A stretch of 64,000 bases of DNA from Atherix ibis (taxonomy: Eukaryota; Arthropoda; Insecta; Diptera; Athericidae), in assembly GCA_958298945.1 (NCBI GenBank), contig CATQJD010000001.1, forward strand, positions 2,683,142-2,747,141. Direction: 5' to 3'. The notes under the pieces were generated by a model, which saw nothing but the letters and a program-made list of their open reading frames with translations, searched no databases and had not been told where the DNA came from. Below, one piece after another: positions 34,371 to 47,800 of this stretch. Numbering within the stretch: position 1 is the stretch's first letter; every line of letters starts with the position of its first letter. Position numbers and translations under genes: made by a program.

Positions 34371-35531
34371 GAAAACTTCATCACTTCCCCTTCTCATCCT
34401 ATTATTATTTTCACTTAAGTTGATATAAAAAAATAAATTTACTTGTCGATTGTAGTTGCCATTATTGAGTAACACAATTCCTTAAATACTTATTAGAAAC
34501 TTGAACAAATACATCGTTTTCTTCTCTTCTCTTAACCAATATGTACTTATTTGAAGCTTTAAGTTTAGTTTTAAGTATAGAAGTGCAATTCTATATAAAT
34601 TGCTTACATAGGAAACAGCATCCAACATACCGACGGCATTTTTTTATCAATTTTATTAGAATAAAATTAAAATGATTTTTTGGGATTATGGAAAATTTTT
34701 ATGTGTGTATAACGAACCAATCAAGGTACTGTTTAACATGTTATAAAAGTATTATAGACGACGGTTTTTTAATGATAATTTTGTTCGAGTAAATTTTAAT
34801 CTTTCTATTCGTGGATTAATGAGATGTATTATACAGTCGGGAATGTAACTTAATTATTTATTTGAAAATTGCCTTCTTATTTTTTAGTGGGCAAAAGACC
34901 AATCAAACATGCGCATTTATTAATGGTTCCAAATCCTTACGGTTTTATATTCAAATGCATATGATTTATATTGTACTGAAAATAATTATCCTGAAACTTG
35001 AAATTTACGTTCACTTTGCCTTTGTAGATACAATTTTATCTGTATTATTTGTTTTGATTTTGTTTTCTCTTCATTCGAGCTCGAAATTTATATTGTTTAT
35101 AGATAATTGATACTTTGCTCGAACACGATGTTATTGTATTGTTTTTAATTGGAAAAAACGCAACCCCAATTAATTTTTCGTGTGAAATTATAGTATTTTT
35201 TTTAAAAAGTTACTAATTTTGCGGGTTTTTCTTTGCTCTGGTTGTAATTTGATTATTGTGTGAACCTAAATTAAGAAAAGAAGAAATTTATATATTCCTC
35301 GAAGAGATAAGTATATTTATTATACAAAAAGTAATAAACACATTTGTATTCAAATTAATTTTTTATTACCAAATAATACACGGATATTTGAGTATCATAT
35401 ATGAATATAGAAACCTCTAATATTAAAATGCCTTTTGCTGCATATCAGTTATTTTTCTTTATTTTACAAATATGAAAACCATGAAATAATACCAATATAA
35501 AATTCATTTATTTTTTCTAAAATACTATTTT
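34371..35531. other. AT-rich intergenic stretch, nothing recognised
   Basis: There is no convincing gene, RNA or repeat. The plus-strand frame at 34,862-35,110 is hydrophobic and AT-driven, like chance frames in such sequence. Confidence 0.5.
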
Positions 35532-35798
35532 TTACTTACATTTATTAACAGTTAGTATTTGGACTTCGTTTAAATTAAACGCTGGAGAGTCCTTACCAAC
35601 GAATTCATATTCCAAATAAATCGTTTGTATCAGAACTAGTTGAATATATCCGTTTTTAGATAAAGTATATCGTTCAACATCCTTATTAGTAAATAAAGAT
35701 GTTGAACGATATACTTTTATTGCGATGCTTATAACTTTGTTATTATTTTGACATGATTCCGATAATAATTTCGCCGAAAATTTAGTAACAATCATCAA
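35532..35798 (-). other. Unidentified exon-like frame containing a 26-bp-arm hairpin
   Basis: The minus-strand frame is open for 88 codons and lies just downstream of the beta-mannosidase pseudogene on the same strand. It could be a further exon of it, but I see no similarity to the usual C-terminus of that family. It ends at AATAAATG then TAAGTA, which is donor-like. Its middle is a hairpin: 35,662-35,687 pairs with 35,692-35,717 (loop AGTA) with one mismatch. Protein identity is unknown. Confidence 0.35.
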
Positions 35799-35863
35799 TC
35801 ATATTGAATATTATTATAATATGTGTAGCTAGCTTTCTTTCTATTTAAGTATTTAATATTCCT

Positions 35864-36682
35864 TCAGCATTTTTTTATTTTACCGGGGACAAGGTATATT
35901 TTTGAACTAATTTCGCTCATGGTTTCTTGCAAGGTGAATTCAAAAAAGCAATTGTCTTGTGTAAATTGTTCAATAAGCAATTCCGACATGTTTAATGTTT
36001 TCACCAGTTTTGAACTGTTCGGTCCCTGAAATAAATGAAGGAAAGTTTTCAGTTATAAAAAGACTTCTTATTTAAAAACCTCCCTTACAATATTGGTTTT
36101 CCATGAATTTGTATATTTTAGCAGTAAACTGGAACCACAGAAATATGTTTAATGTTTTAATGTAATTTCATATTTACTTCATCGATTGTTTCGCGAACAA
36201 TATAAACATTGACCATATTCATTTTATTGAGATGAGCGATTATCGAAACCGGTGCCATGAAATCTTTTGCCCAATATTGAAGGATCTATTATTAAATTAA
36301 ATTAAATGCGATACCAATTGAATTTACTTAATAATCGTTAAAAATTACCTTAAAATTTCCGTAATAATCAATACTCGACCAAATATTGTAGAAAATAGAT
36401 ATAAGAAATATTGGAATGCCATTAATTTGAAAATTGAAACATTCTCTATTTCCTGAAATATTTGAGAAATTTGTTCTTTATTGTGGAAAAAAAACTCATT
36501 GACAATTACTTGTTGGCTCTTGTATAAGTTCTACAGTTCGAAAACCAATTCGAATTGATTTTTGTGAAACAGTCAATTTCCTTGGATCATAAACGAGTCT
36601 CGACAGTTTTCCCTTCCACATGAATTGAATATTATAAAGATATTGTTGTCCATATCCATTAGGCCAGCATAGCTTAATATCC
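35864..36682 (-). pseudogene. Beta-mannosidase pseudogene, catalytic domain deleted
   Basis: Beta-mannosidase is a lysosomal glycoside hydrolase family 2 enzyme that removes beta-linked mannose. Four exons with GT-AG borders splice in frame. Exon a (36,510-36,682) reads LCWPNGYGQQYLYN and RIGFRTVELIQEP. Exon b (36,349-36,452) reads NFQINGIPIFL, then jumps within the exon to WSSIDYYGNFK. Exon c (36,178-36,285) reads ILQYWAKDFMAPVSI and VNVYIVRETIDE. Exon d (35,864-36,025) reads NCFFEFTLQETMSEISSKIY and ends in TGA. Known family members have several hundred residues of TIM barrel, with both catalytic glutamates, between the two halves of exon b. Those are missing, so the product cannot be an active enzyme. 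No N-terminal exons or signal peptide are certain; 36,735-36,790 may be a remnant of the preceding exon but has a TGA. Family assignment rests on recalled motifs. Confidence 0.8.
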
Positions 36683-37935
<1,253 letters not shown>

Positions 37936-37961
37936 AAATAATAATTTTATTATTATTTATT

Positions 37962-38000
37962 TTACAATCTTACTTTTTGAAGTAAAAAGTAAGATTGTAA
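37962..38000. other. 17-bp perfect hairpin between the two mitochondrial fragments
   Basis: 37,962-37,978 and 37,984-38,000 are perfect inverse complements around the loop GAAGT (core ACAATCTTACTTTTT). It sits exactly between the end of cox1 and the start of nad4 homology, which are not neighbours in ordinary insect mitochondrial genomes. Confidence 0.8.
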
Positions 38001-38019
38001 AGTTTTTAAAGGCAACGAA

Positions 38020-38695
38020 GTTTCCTTTTAAAAATCCACCAACTAATCTAATTCTAATTCAAACAAAATTTATTTTTATACCTAAACTTGTTAAAAAAGA
38101 AAAAACTTGTAATAATCCATAACCTCCTAATTTTAATAAAACACCAGCCAAAATTATTGAACCAGAAACTGGTGCTTCTACATGAGCTTTTGGTAATCAT
38201 AAATGAACCAAAAATATTGGTATTTTAACTAAAAATTCTAAAATTATACTAAAATATAATAAATTAAATAAATAATTAGTTTTTCTTAATAAATAAAAAT
38301 TTATAGTTATTCTATTTTGATATAAATAAAAAATACCCACTAATATAGGTAAAGAAGCTAATAAAGTATAAAATAATAAATATACCCCTGCTTGTAATCG
38401 TTCAGGTTGATACCCCCCCAACCTAAAATTAAAAATAATGTAGGAATAAGACTACTTTCAAAAAATAAATAAAATATAAATAAACTCATTCTTCAAAAAG
38501 TTAAATATAAAAATATTAATAAAAATAATACATTAACTAAAAAAAATGGAATAATTTCTATATTTAAAAATAGATTCAATTGCTATTACTATTAAACTAC
38601 AAATTCAAAATCTTAATGAAATTATTCCATATGAAATTAAATCACATCCTAAAAAATAACTAAATATATATAAAAATTATTCAAAATAAATAAAA
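38020..38695 (-). pseudogene. nad4: Nuclear mitochondrial insertion: nad4 fragment
   Basis: NADH dehydrogenase subunit 4 is a proton-pumping part of complex I; this is a nuclear fossil on the minus strand. Reading from 38,695 down: [92 protein letters not shown] again stands for Trp. A C-run at 38,413-38,420 breaks or lengthens the GWGYQPE motif by one Gly, and there is a small frame break near 38,570. It covers about residues 50-290 of the usual ~445. Confidence 0.93.
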
Positions 38696-39758
38696 AACTT
38701 AATAATAAAATTTATTATTAGTTTTTAAATGTGGATTTATTTATCCACATAAAATAAGAGCAATACATCCAACATTTAAACTTTTCATTTATGTTTGCAT
38801 TCAAATGTTTTCTCGTATTGATTTTTATCTACAACACCGTACATTTATGCATATGATTTTGGTCTAAGCTGGAAAATGGCTCCATCTTTTGCTGGACTTT
38901 TGTATTCGTTTATCGTTAGCGGGTTATTATGTAACATTTGCATCTGCACGAAGTTGCCTTTTATTGAAATTGAAAATTAATCCATAATGTGGTTAAAAAT
39001 TCAATTTCAAAATTGTTAAAATTCAATGAAATAATTCAATTATTACAAATTCAGAAATGATAAGAGTCAACACACCGAATTCAATTTGATTTTTTTAATA
39101 CGTATAAATTTGTTGATACTATTTTACAAATAAAGCAATTTTTGCTATTGTTTAAAGTATGGAATTTAATTATTCTTTCAATTAATTTTTTATCAAATCC
39201 AACTAGAATTAATTTCATAATTCAAACGTATCTAAAACGCAGTTGAATTAATTTACGAATGGAAGTAATAACGTTATTTCCGTCTCGTATTTCTGTCTGA
39301 TAGATAATATAAGAGTATAAATCTAATTTCAATTATAAAATTTCCAATGGCAAGGGAATTTTTGTATAAGGCAGCTGATTTATTTTGTATAGTGTAGGGA
39401 CATTTCAATTGTGTTATTAGTTTCTTAAAATAACGCCATATAGATAGTACGATAAAATGTTATTTTTCGTTATTTTTCATTAATGAGCGATAATTTATTA
39501 AAATTAAAAATCGTTTGTATTGTGTTTTGTTAAAGTTTTTTTTATTTTCATTATTAATTATTTATTTTCGTTATAGACAAAAAACAATTAATTTAAAAGT
39601 AATAAATACTAAGTGAAAAAAAAAACATTAGATTTGAAATTGTGAGGGGTAGTTTATATATTATTAAAGTATAATGAAAACTGCCTGTATAAATTGTGCA
39701 ACCTTAGAAGGTTTATTGCAAATTAAGTATAATCAAAGGACATGTTAAATAAACTAGC
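38696..39758. other. AT-rich stretch, nothing recognised
   Basis: No gene, RNA or known repeat is seen. GTGGATTTATTTATCCAC near 38,731-38,748 is a short palindrome. AATTCAA-type strings recur at 38,990-39,070 and 39,170-39,240. Confidence 0.5.
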
Positions 39759-39856
39759 GTTTTTAATAAAAATTAATATAGTATTTGTGTGAAGGCGCTT
39801 GCAATTTGATATTTCTTTAACTTTGATGTAATATCTTATTTTTTAATTAGTGCAAG

Positions 39857-40015
39857 ATGTCAATTCTTGATGAATTAATGCAAAATATTATTCAACTTCG
39901 AACAAATCATAAAAAGCTTAGTAAAAATATGAAATACACATAATGGAATTGTAAAGGAGGAAGAATTGAATCACGCAGCCTTTATGCATATTTAAGAAAT
40001 AATATAAAACGCTAA
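39857..40015 (+). other. Exon-like mini-ORF in the G segment (28 codons, stop, 23 codons)
   Basis: After a pyrimidine-rich tract ending TTAATTAG, an ATG at 39,857 opens MSILDELMQNIIQLR and reaches TAA at 39,941. The same frame goes on as WNCKGGRIESRSLYAYLRNN to TAA at 40,013. The composition looks protein-like, unlike other frames nearby, and the sequence precedes every C module in the array (next ATG at 42,390). I do not recognise it. It may be a decayed exon captured by the array. Confidence 0.35.
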
Positions 40016-41719
40016 AGATTATAATTGTTTATTTTAATATAGTTCACATGAAAAGAGATTTTTAGGAACTTAGACGCTGTTCTACTTACAAATTGATAAT
40101 CAATTATTTCAATTGTATTTATTTTAAATCCGGTACAGGTCACGTATATTCCGCTGAGCTTCATTTTTTATTATTGGAAATCAACTATTTGTCTTCCCGT
40201 AAAATATATCCGCCGCCGACATGACATTATAGTTAAATTTGTTTATAAGAAACTTAGATGTTAACACCTGTTCTGAAGTTATTAAATATAATGCTTGGTA
40301 TTACTGCCGAACACTATCTTTCTGATGATACATCACTATTCGGGAACGCCACCAATTATCAATTGATGATAGATGACCAATTATCAATTGATGACACTGC
40401 TCTTATAGCAAATATGCTAATATATCATCGTTCTATTTTATTGTACACATATATACGCATGTATGAACAAAAATCGATCCACAATAGTAATACTTAAAAT
40501 CTGCGTTTAATTGAATATTCTATTTACTTTAGTATTTAACAAATTAATCTAAAAAGAATTCCGAAAGTTTAAATTAGATAGTAAGTTATGCAGTTCTTGA
40601 AGAAAAATAATAAAAATATAATTAATATTTTTTTAATTATAAACGTATTTGCTGTTATATTTGTATTGTTTAAAAAAAGTAAAATACCGAACGTATACTA
40701 GACGTACATAGAAATTTAAAGAATAAATTTATTTTACGAAGTGAATTTTCGTATTTAATTTCTAGATGACAATTTATTTAGAACAGAACAAATGTGTATG
40801 AATATATTTGAAGAAGAACATTTTCTTCCAGTAAATAGTTACAATGATAATGCTTCCCTACTATAGAACTCAATAATAAATTTAATAAATAGAAGAATAA
40901 AGTAAGTGATCAAAGTAATGAAACTATACGTAAGAGGCCGACAATCAGAATAAATGATTTGTTCGAAATAGTTAAAAGATAATTTTATTGAATTTCTTAA
41001 AGAAAATCCAATTCTAATAGTTTCTTAGAAATTGTTTTCATAAATTGAAAAAAATAGTTTTGTCACCAATAAATGGCGCAAATATTTCGACTTCTTAGTA
41101 AATAAAGGTGTTTTCATCCATGTGTTCTCAACATATTTGATATATTATTATACATTAACAAATATGAATCTTAGCTCTATGATTTAAAATATGTCCAAAA
41201 AGGATAACTGGTAAAAAAAACTCTAATTTTCCTTCACTTTTATTGATACTGGTAACTTTTTAATGGATATTTTTCGTCTTCATTTCGCCGTTGGCCATTA
41301 AAAATAATACCGGTCACTTTAATGAATAATGGTGATTTCAATGAACACTGGTCACTATGTGGACACAAGTAAATTTTTAATGAATATTGTTGCTCTCGTT
41401 GTGGCATTGGTCACTTCCATAGTGGACGTGGTTTGCATTCAATGCATCTTAGTCACTTCTGTAGTCAACATTAGTATTTAATACCACATTCACTCGACTA
41501 AGCTAGTCAACCGTACAATTGTCTAGAAACAAATGTTCTTTGATATAATATTGACTTGTTTAGGATATCCCATCTACCAATTTTTTTTTAGGCATAAAAT
41601 AATTAAATACGATTCTTGAGTTCTTATACAACCAATTCCTAATAAATTAGCAGCAGTAACCGCTTTAATTATATCAATTGGAATATTTATAATTTCATCA
41701 TTTCCATATGCATGTGTAT

Positions 41720-41889
41720 GCAATATGTGCCAAATGAAGTGCAAACTATAAGATACGAGATTCTATCTATTAAATTGTATAATGCTAAACATCAAAATAT
41801 GTACAAAATTAAGGCGCCCTGGGAGTCCTTGTAATAGGTTCTGTATAACCTTGATGCAATAAACATTATAATACCATATGTATGTGTAT
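41720..41889. repeat. ~170-bp insertion in H with 16-bp flanking direct repeats
   Basis: CCATATGCATGTGTAT (41,704-41,719) and CCATATGTATGTGTAT (41,874-41,889) flank 154 bp absent from the H module at 9065-9080, where one CCATATGTACGTGTAT is found. This fits target-site duplication by a short mobile element. The insert has no A-tail and no obvious tRNA-like boxes. It recurs in units 2 to 6. Confidence 0.65.
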
Positions 41890-44800
41890 ATCCAGAAAAC
41901 TATTGGAACGTTGGCTAGCATAGACGTATCAATGTGGGCTATATGGAATATAAATAAGTACAATTACATATGTAGTATTTGAATAAAATATAATAAATTA
42001 CCTTTCAGAGTTAAAATAAAATTTCTATGATATAAATGCCAAACATGCCTATTCTTCGAAATTGAATTGTAAACATTTCTCATAAAAAAATTTCTTTCAG
42101 CGGCTGTTAATTTGAACATCAAACTAGTATGGGATAAAGCGATTGTTATCTTTAACGTAATAGCCGACATAATATTAATTGTAATCAGAATAAAATAATA
42201 TGATTTAGGAAAAGGAATGAGTTTGACAAAATCGAATTAATGTCTACGTATTTATTACTTGGAAATGTTTATTATATTATTACTTGGAAATGTTTTTAAT
42301 AAAAATTGATATAGCATTTGTGTGAAGGCTCTTGCAATTTGTTATTTCTTTAACTTTGATGTAATATCTTATTTTTTAATTAGTGCAAGATGTCAATTCT
42401 TGATGAATTAATGCAAAATATTATTCAACTTCGAACAAATCATAAAAAGCTTAGTAAAAATATGAAATACACATAATGGAATTGTAAAGGAGGAAGAATT
42501 GAATCACGCAGCCTTTATGCATATTTAAGAAATAATATAAAACGCTAAAGATTATAATTGTTTATTTTAATATAGTTCACATGAAAAGAGATTTTTAGGA
42601 ACTTAGACGCTGTTCTACTTACAAATTGATAATCAATTATTTCAATTGTATTTATTTTAAATCCGGTACAGGTCACGTATATTCCGCTGAGCTTCATTTT
42701 TTATTATTGGAAATCAACTATTTGTCTTCCCGTAAAATATATCCGCCGCCGACATGACATTATAGTTAAATTTGTTTATAAGAAACTTAGATGTTAACAC
42801 CTGTTCTGAAGTTATTAAATATAATGCTTGGTATTACTGCCGAACACTATCTTTCTGATGATACATCACTATTCGGGAACGCCACCAATTATCAATTGAT
42901 GATAGATGACCAATTATCAATTGATGACACTGCTCTTATAGCAAATATGCTAATATATCATCGTTCTATTTTATTGTACACATATATACGCATGTATGAA
43001 CAAAAATCGATCCACAATAGTAATACTTAAAATCTGCGTTTAATTGAATATTCTATTTACTTTAGTATTTAACAAATTAATCTAAAAAGAATTCCGAAAG
43101 TTTAAATTAGATAGTAAGTTATGCAGTTCTTGAAGAAAAATAATAAAAATATAATTAATATTTTTTTAATTATAAACGTATTTGCTGTTATTTGTATTGT
43201 TTAAAAAAAGTAAAATACCGAACGTATACTAGACGTACATAGAAATTTAAAGAATAAATTTATTTTACGAAGTGAATTTTCGTATTTAATTTCTAGATGA
43301 CAATTTATTTAGAACAGAACAAATGTGTATGAATATATTTGAAGAAGAACATTTTCTTCCAGTAAATAGTTACAATGATAATGCTTCCCTACTATAGAAC
43401 TCAATAATAAATTTAATAAATAGAAGAATAAAGTAAGTGATCAAAGTAATGAAACTATACGTAAGAGGCCGACAATCAGAATAAATGATTTGTTCGAAAT
43501 AGTTAAAAGATAATTTTATTGAATTTCTTAAAGAAAATCCAATTCTAATAGTTTCTTAGAAATTGTTTTCATAAATTGAAAAAAATAGTTTTGTCACCAA
43601 TAAATGGCGCAAATATTTCGACTTCTTAGTAAATAAAGGTGTTTTCATCCATGTGTTCTCAACATATTTGATATATTATTATACATTAACAAATATGAAT
43701 CTTAGCTCTATGATTTAAAATATGTCCAAAAAGGATAACTGGTAAAAAAAACTCTAATTTTCCTTCACTTTTATTGATACTGGTAACTTTTTAATGGATA
43801 TTTTTCGTCTTCATTTCGCCGTTGGCCATTAAAAATAATACCGGTCACTTTAATGAATAATGGTGATTTCAATGAACACTGGTCACTATGTGGACACAAG
43901 TAAATTTTTAATGAATATTGTTGCTCTCGTTGTGGCATTGGTCACTTCCATAGTGGACGTGGTTTGCATTCAATGCATCTTAGTCACTTCTGTAGTCAAC
44001 ATTAGTATTTAATACCACATTCACTCGACTAAGCTAGTCAACCGTACAATTGTCTAGAAACAAATGTTCTTTGATATAATATTGACTTGTTTAGGATATC
44101 CCATCTACCAATTTTTTTTTAGGCATAAAATAATTAAATACGATTCTTGAGTTCTTATACAACCAATTCCTAATAAATTAGCAGCAGTAACCGCTTTAAT
44201 TATATCAATTGGAATATTTATAATTTCATCATTTCCATATGCATGTGTATGCAATATGTGCCAAATGAAGTGCAAACTATAAGATACGAGATTCTATCTA
44301 TTAAATTGTATAATGCTAAACATCAAAATATGTACAAAATTAAGGCGCCCTGGGAGTCCTTGTAATAGGTTCTGTATAACCTTGATGCAATAAACATTAT
44401 AATACCATATGTATGTGTATATCCAGAAAACTATTGGAACGTTGGCTAGCATAGACGTATCAATGTGGGCTATATGGAATATAAATAAGTACAATTACAT
44501 ATGTAGTATTTGAATAAAATATAATAAATTACCTTTCAGAGTTAAAATAAAATTTCTATGATATAAATGCCAAACATGCCTATTCTTCGAAATTGAATTG
44601 TAAACATTTCTCATAAAAAAATTTCTTTCAGCGGCTGTTAATTTGAACATCAAACTAGTATGGGATAAAGCGATTGTTATCTTTAACGTAATAGCCGACA
44701 TAATATTAATTGTAATCAGAATAAAATAATATGATTTAGGAAAAGGAATGAGTTTGACAAAATCGAATTAATGTCTACGTATTTATTACTTGGAAATGTT

Positions 44801-47800
44801 TATTATATTATTACTTGGAAATGTTTTTAATAAAAATTGATATAGCATTTGTGTGAAGGCTCTTGCAATTTGTTATTTCTTTAACTTTGATGTAATATCT
44901 TATTTTTTAATTAGTGCAAGATGTCAATTCTTGATGAATTAATGCAAAATATTATTCAACTTCGAACAAATCATAAAAAGCTTAGTAAAAATATGAAATA
45001 CACATAATGGAATTGTAAAGGAGGAAGAATTGAATCACGCAGCCTTTATGCATATTTAAGAAATAATATAAAACGCTAAAGATTATAATTGTTTATTTTA
45101 ATATAGTTCACATGAAAAGAGATTTTTAGGAACTTAGACGCTGTTCTACTTACAAATTGATAATCAATTATTTCAATTGTATTTATTTTAAATCCGGTAC
45201 AGGTCACGTATATTCCGCTGAGCTTCATTTTTTATTATTGGAAATCAACTATTTGTCTTCCCGTAAAATATATCCGCCGCCGACATGACATTATAGTTAA
45301 ATTTGTTTATAAGAAACTTAGATGTTAACACCTGTTCTGAAGTTATTAAATATAATGCTTGGTATTACTGCCGAACACTATCTTTCTGATGATACATCAC
45401 TATTCGGGAACGCCACCAATTATAAATTGATGATAGATGACCAATTATCAATTGATGACACTGCTCTTATAGCAAATATGCTAATATATCATCGTTCTAT
45501 TTTATTGTACACATATATACGCATGTATGAACAAAAATCGATCCACAATAGTAATACTTAAAATCTGCGTTTAATTGAATATTCTATTTACTTTAGTATT
45601 TAACAAATTAATCTAAAAAGAATTCCGAAAGTTTAAATTAGATAGTAAGTTATGCAGTTCTTGAAGAAAAATAATAAAAATATAATTAATATTTTTTTAA
45701 TTATAAACGTATTTGCTGTTATTTGTATTGTTTAAAAAAAGTAAAATACCGAACGTATACTAGACGTACATAGAAATTTAAAGAATAAATTTATTTTACG
45801 AAGTGAATTTTCGTATTTAATTTCTAGATGACAATTTATTTAGAACAGAACAAATGTGTATGAATATATTTGAAGAAGAACATTTTCTTCCAGTAAATAG
45901 TTACAATGATAATGCTTCCCTACTATAGAACTCAATAATAAATTTAATAAATAGAAGAATAAAGTAAGTGATCAAAGTAATGAAACTATACGTAAGAGGC
46001 CGACAATCAGAATAAATGATTTGTTCGAAATAGTTAAAAGATAATTTTATTGAATTTCTTAAAGAAAATCCAATTCTAATAGTTTCTTAGAAATTGTTTT
46101 CATAAATTGAAAAAAATAGTTTTGTCACCAATAAATGGCGCAAATATTTCGACTTCTTAGTAAATAAAGGTGTTTTCATCCATGTGTTCTCAACATATTT
46201 GATATATTATTATACATTAACAAATATGAATCTTAGCTCTATGATTTAAAATATGTCCAAAAAGGATAACTGGTAAAAAAAACTCTAATTTTCCTTCACT
46301 TTTATTGATACTGGTAACTTTTTAATGGATATTTTTCGTCTTCATTTCGCCGTTGGCCATTAAAAATAATACCGGTCACTTTAATGAATAATGGTGATTT
46401 CAATGAACACTGGTCACTATGTGGACACAAGTAAATTTTTAATGAATATTGTTGCTCTCGTTGTGGCATTGGTCACTTCCATAGTGGACGTGGTTTGCAT
46501 TCAATGCATCTTAGTCACTTCTGTAGTCAACATTAGTATTTAATACCACATTCACTCGACTAAGCTAGTCAACCGTACAATTGTCTAGAAACAAATGTTC
46601 TTTGATATAATATTGACTTGTTTAGGATATCCCATCTACCAATTTTTTTTTAGGCATAAAATAATTAAATACGATTCTTGAGTTCTTATACAACCAATTC
46701 CTAATAAATTAGCAGCAGTAACCGCTTTAATTATATCAATTGGAATATTTATAATTTCATCATTTCCATATGCATGTGTATGCAATATGTGCCAAATGAA
46801 GTGCAAACTATAAGATACGAGATTCTATCTATTAAATTGTATAATGCTAAACATCAAAATATGTACAAAATTAAGGCGCCCTGGGAGTCCTTGTAATAGG
46901 TTCTGTATAACCTTGATGCAATAAACATTATAATACCATATGTATGTGTATATCCAGAAAACTATTGGAACGTTGGCTAGCATAGACGTATCAATGTGGG
47001 CTATATGGAATATAAATAAGTACAATTACATATGTAGTATTTGAATAAAATATAATAAATTACCTTTCAGAGTTAAAATAAAATTTCTATGATATAAATG
47101 CCAAACATGCCTATTCTTCGAAATTGAATTGTAAACATTTCTCATAAAAAAATTTCTTTCAGCGGCTGTTAATTTGAACATCAAACTAGTATGGGATAAA
47201 GCGATTGTTATCTTTAACGTAATAGCCGACATAATATTAATTGTAATCAGAATAAAATAATATGATTTAGGAAAAGGAATGAGTTTGACAAAATCGAATT
47301 AATGTCTACGTATTTATTACTTGGAAATGTTTATTATATTATTACTTGGAAATGTTTTTAATAAAAATTGATATAGCATTTGTGTGAAGGCTCTTGCAAT
47401 TTGTTATTTCTTTAACTTTGATGTAATATCTTATTTTTTAATTAGTGCAAGATGTCAATTCTTGATGAATTAATGCAAAATATTATTCAACTTCGAACAA
47501 ATCATAAAAAGCTTAGTAAAAATATGAAATACACATAATGGAATTGTAAAGGAGGAAGAATTGAATCACGCAGCCTTTATGCATATTTAAGAAATAATAT
47601 AAAACGCTAAAGATTATAATTGTTTATTTTAATATAGTTCACATGAAAAGAGATTTTTAGGAACTTAGACGCTGTTCTACTTACAAATTGATAATCAATT
47701 ATTTCAATTGTATTTATTTTAAATCCGGTACAGGTCACGTATATTCCGCTGAGCTTCATTTTTTATTATTGGAAATCAACTATTTGTCTTCCCGTAAAAT

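Noticed and set aside
34862..35110. 82-codon hydrophobic plus-strand frame as a membrane protein
   Set aside because: Codons are AT-driven, there is no family similarity, and it is kept in the duplicate only by recent descent.
40258..40497. 79-codon plus-strand frame repeated in all seven array units
   Set aside because: In dispersed C modules (10.9 and 17.8 kb) a one-base length difference breaks the frame, so it is not under coding selection; identity among units is explained by homogenisation.
41763..42170. Two abutting minus-strand frames (66 and 68 codons) in every unit
   Set aside because: The first lies largely in the 154-bp insertion, absent from the solitary H module; the second is short, AT-driven and unlike any family I know.
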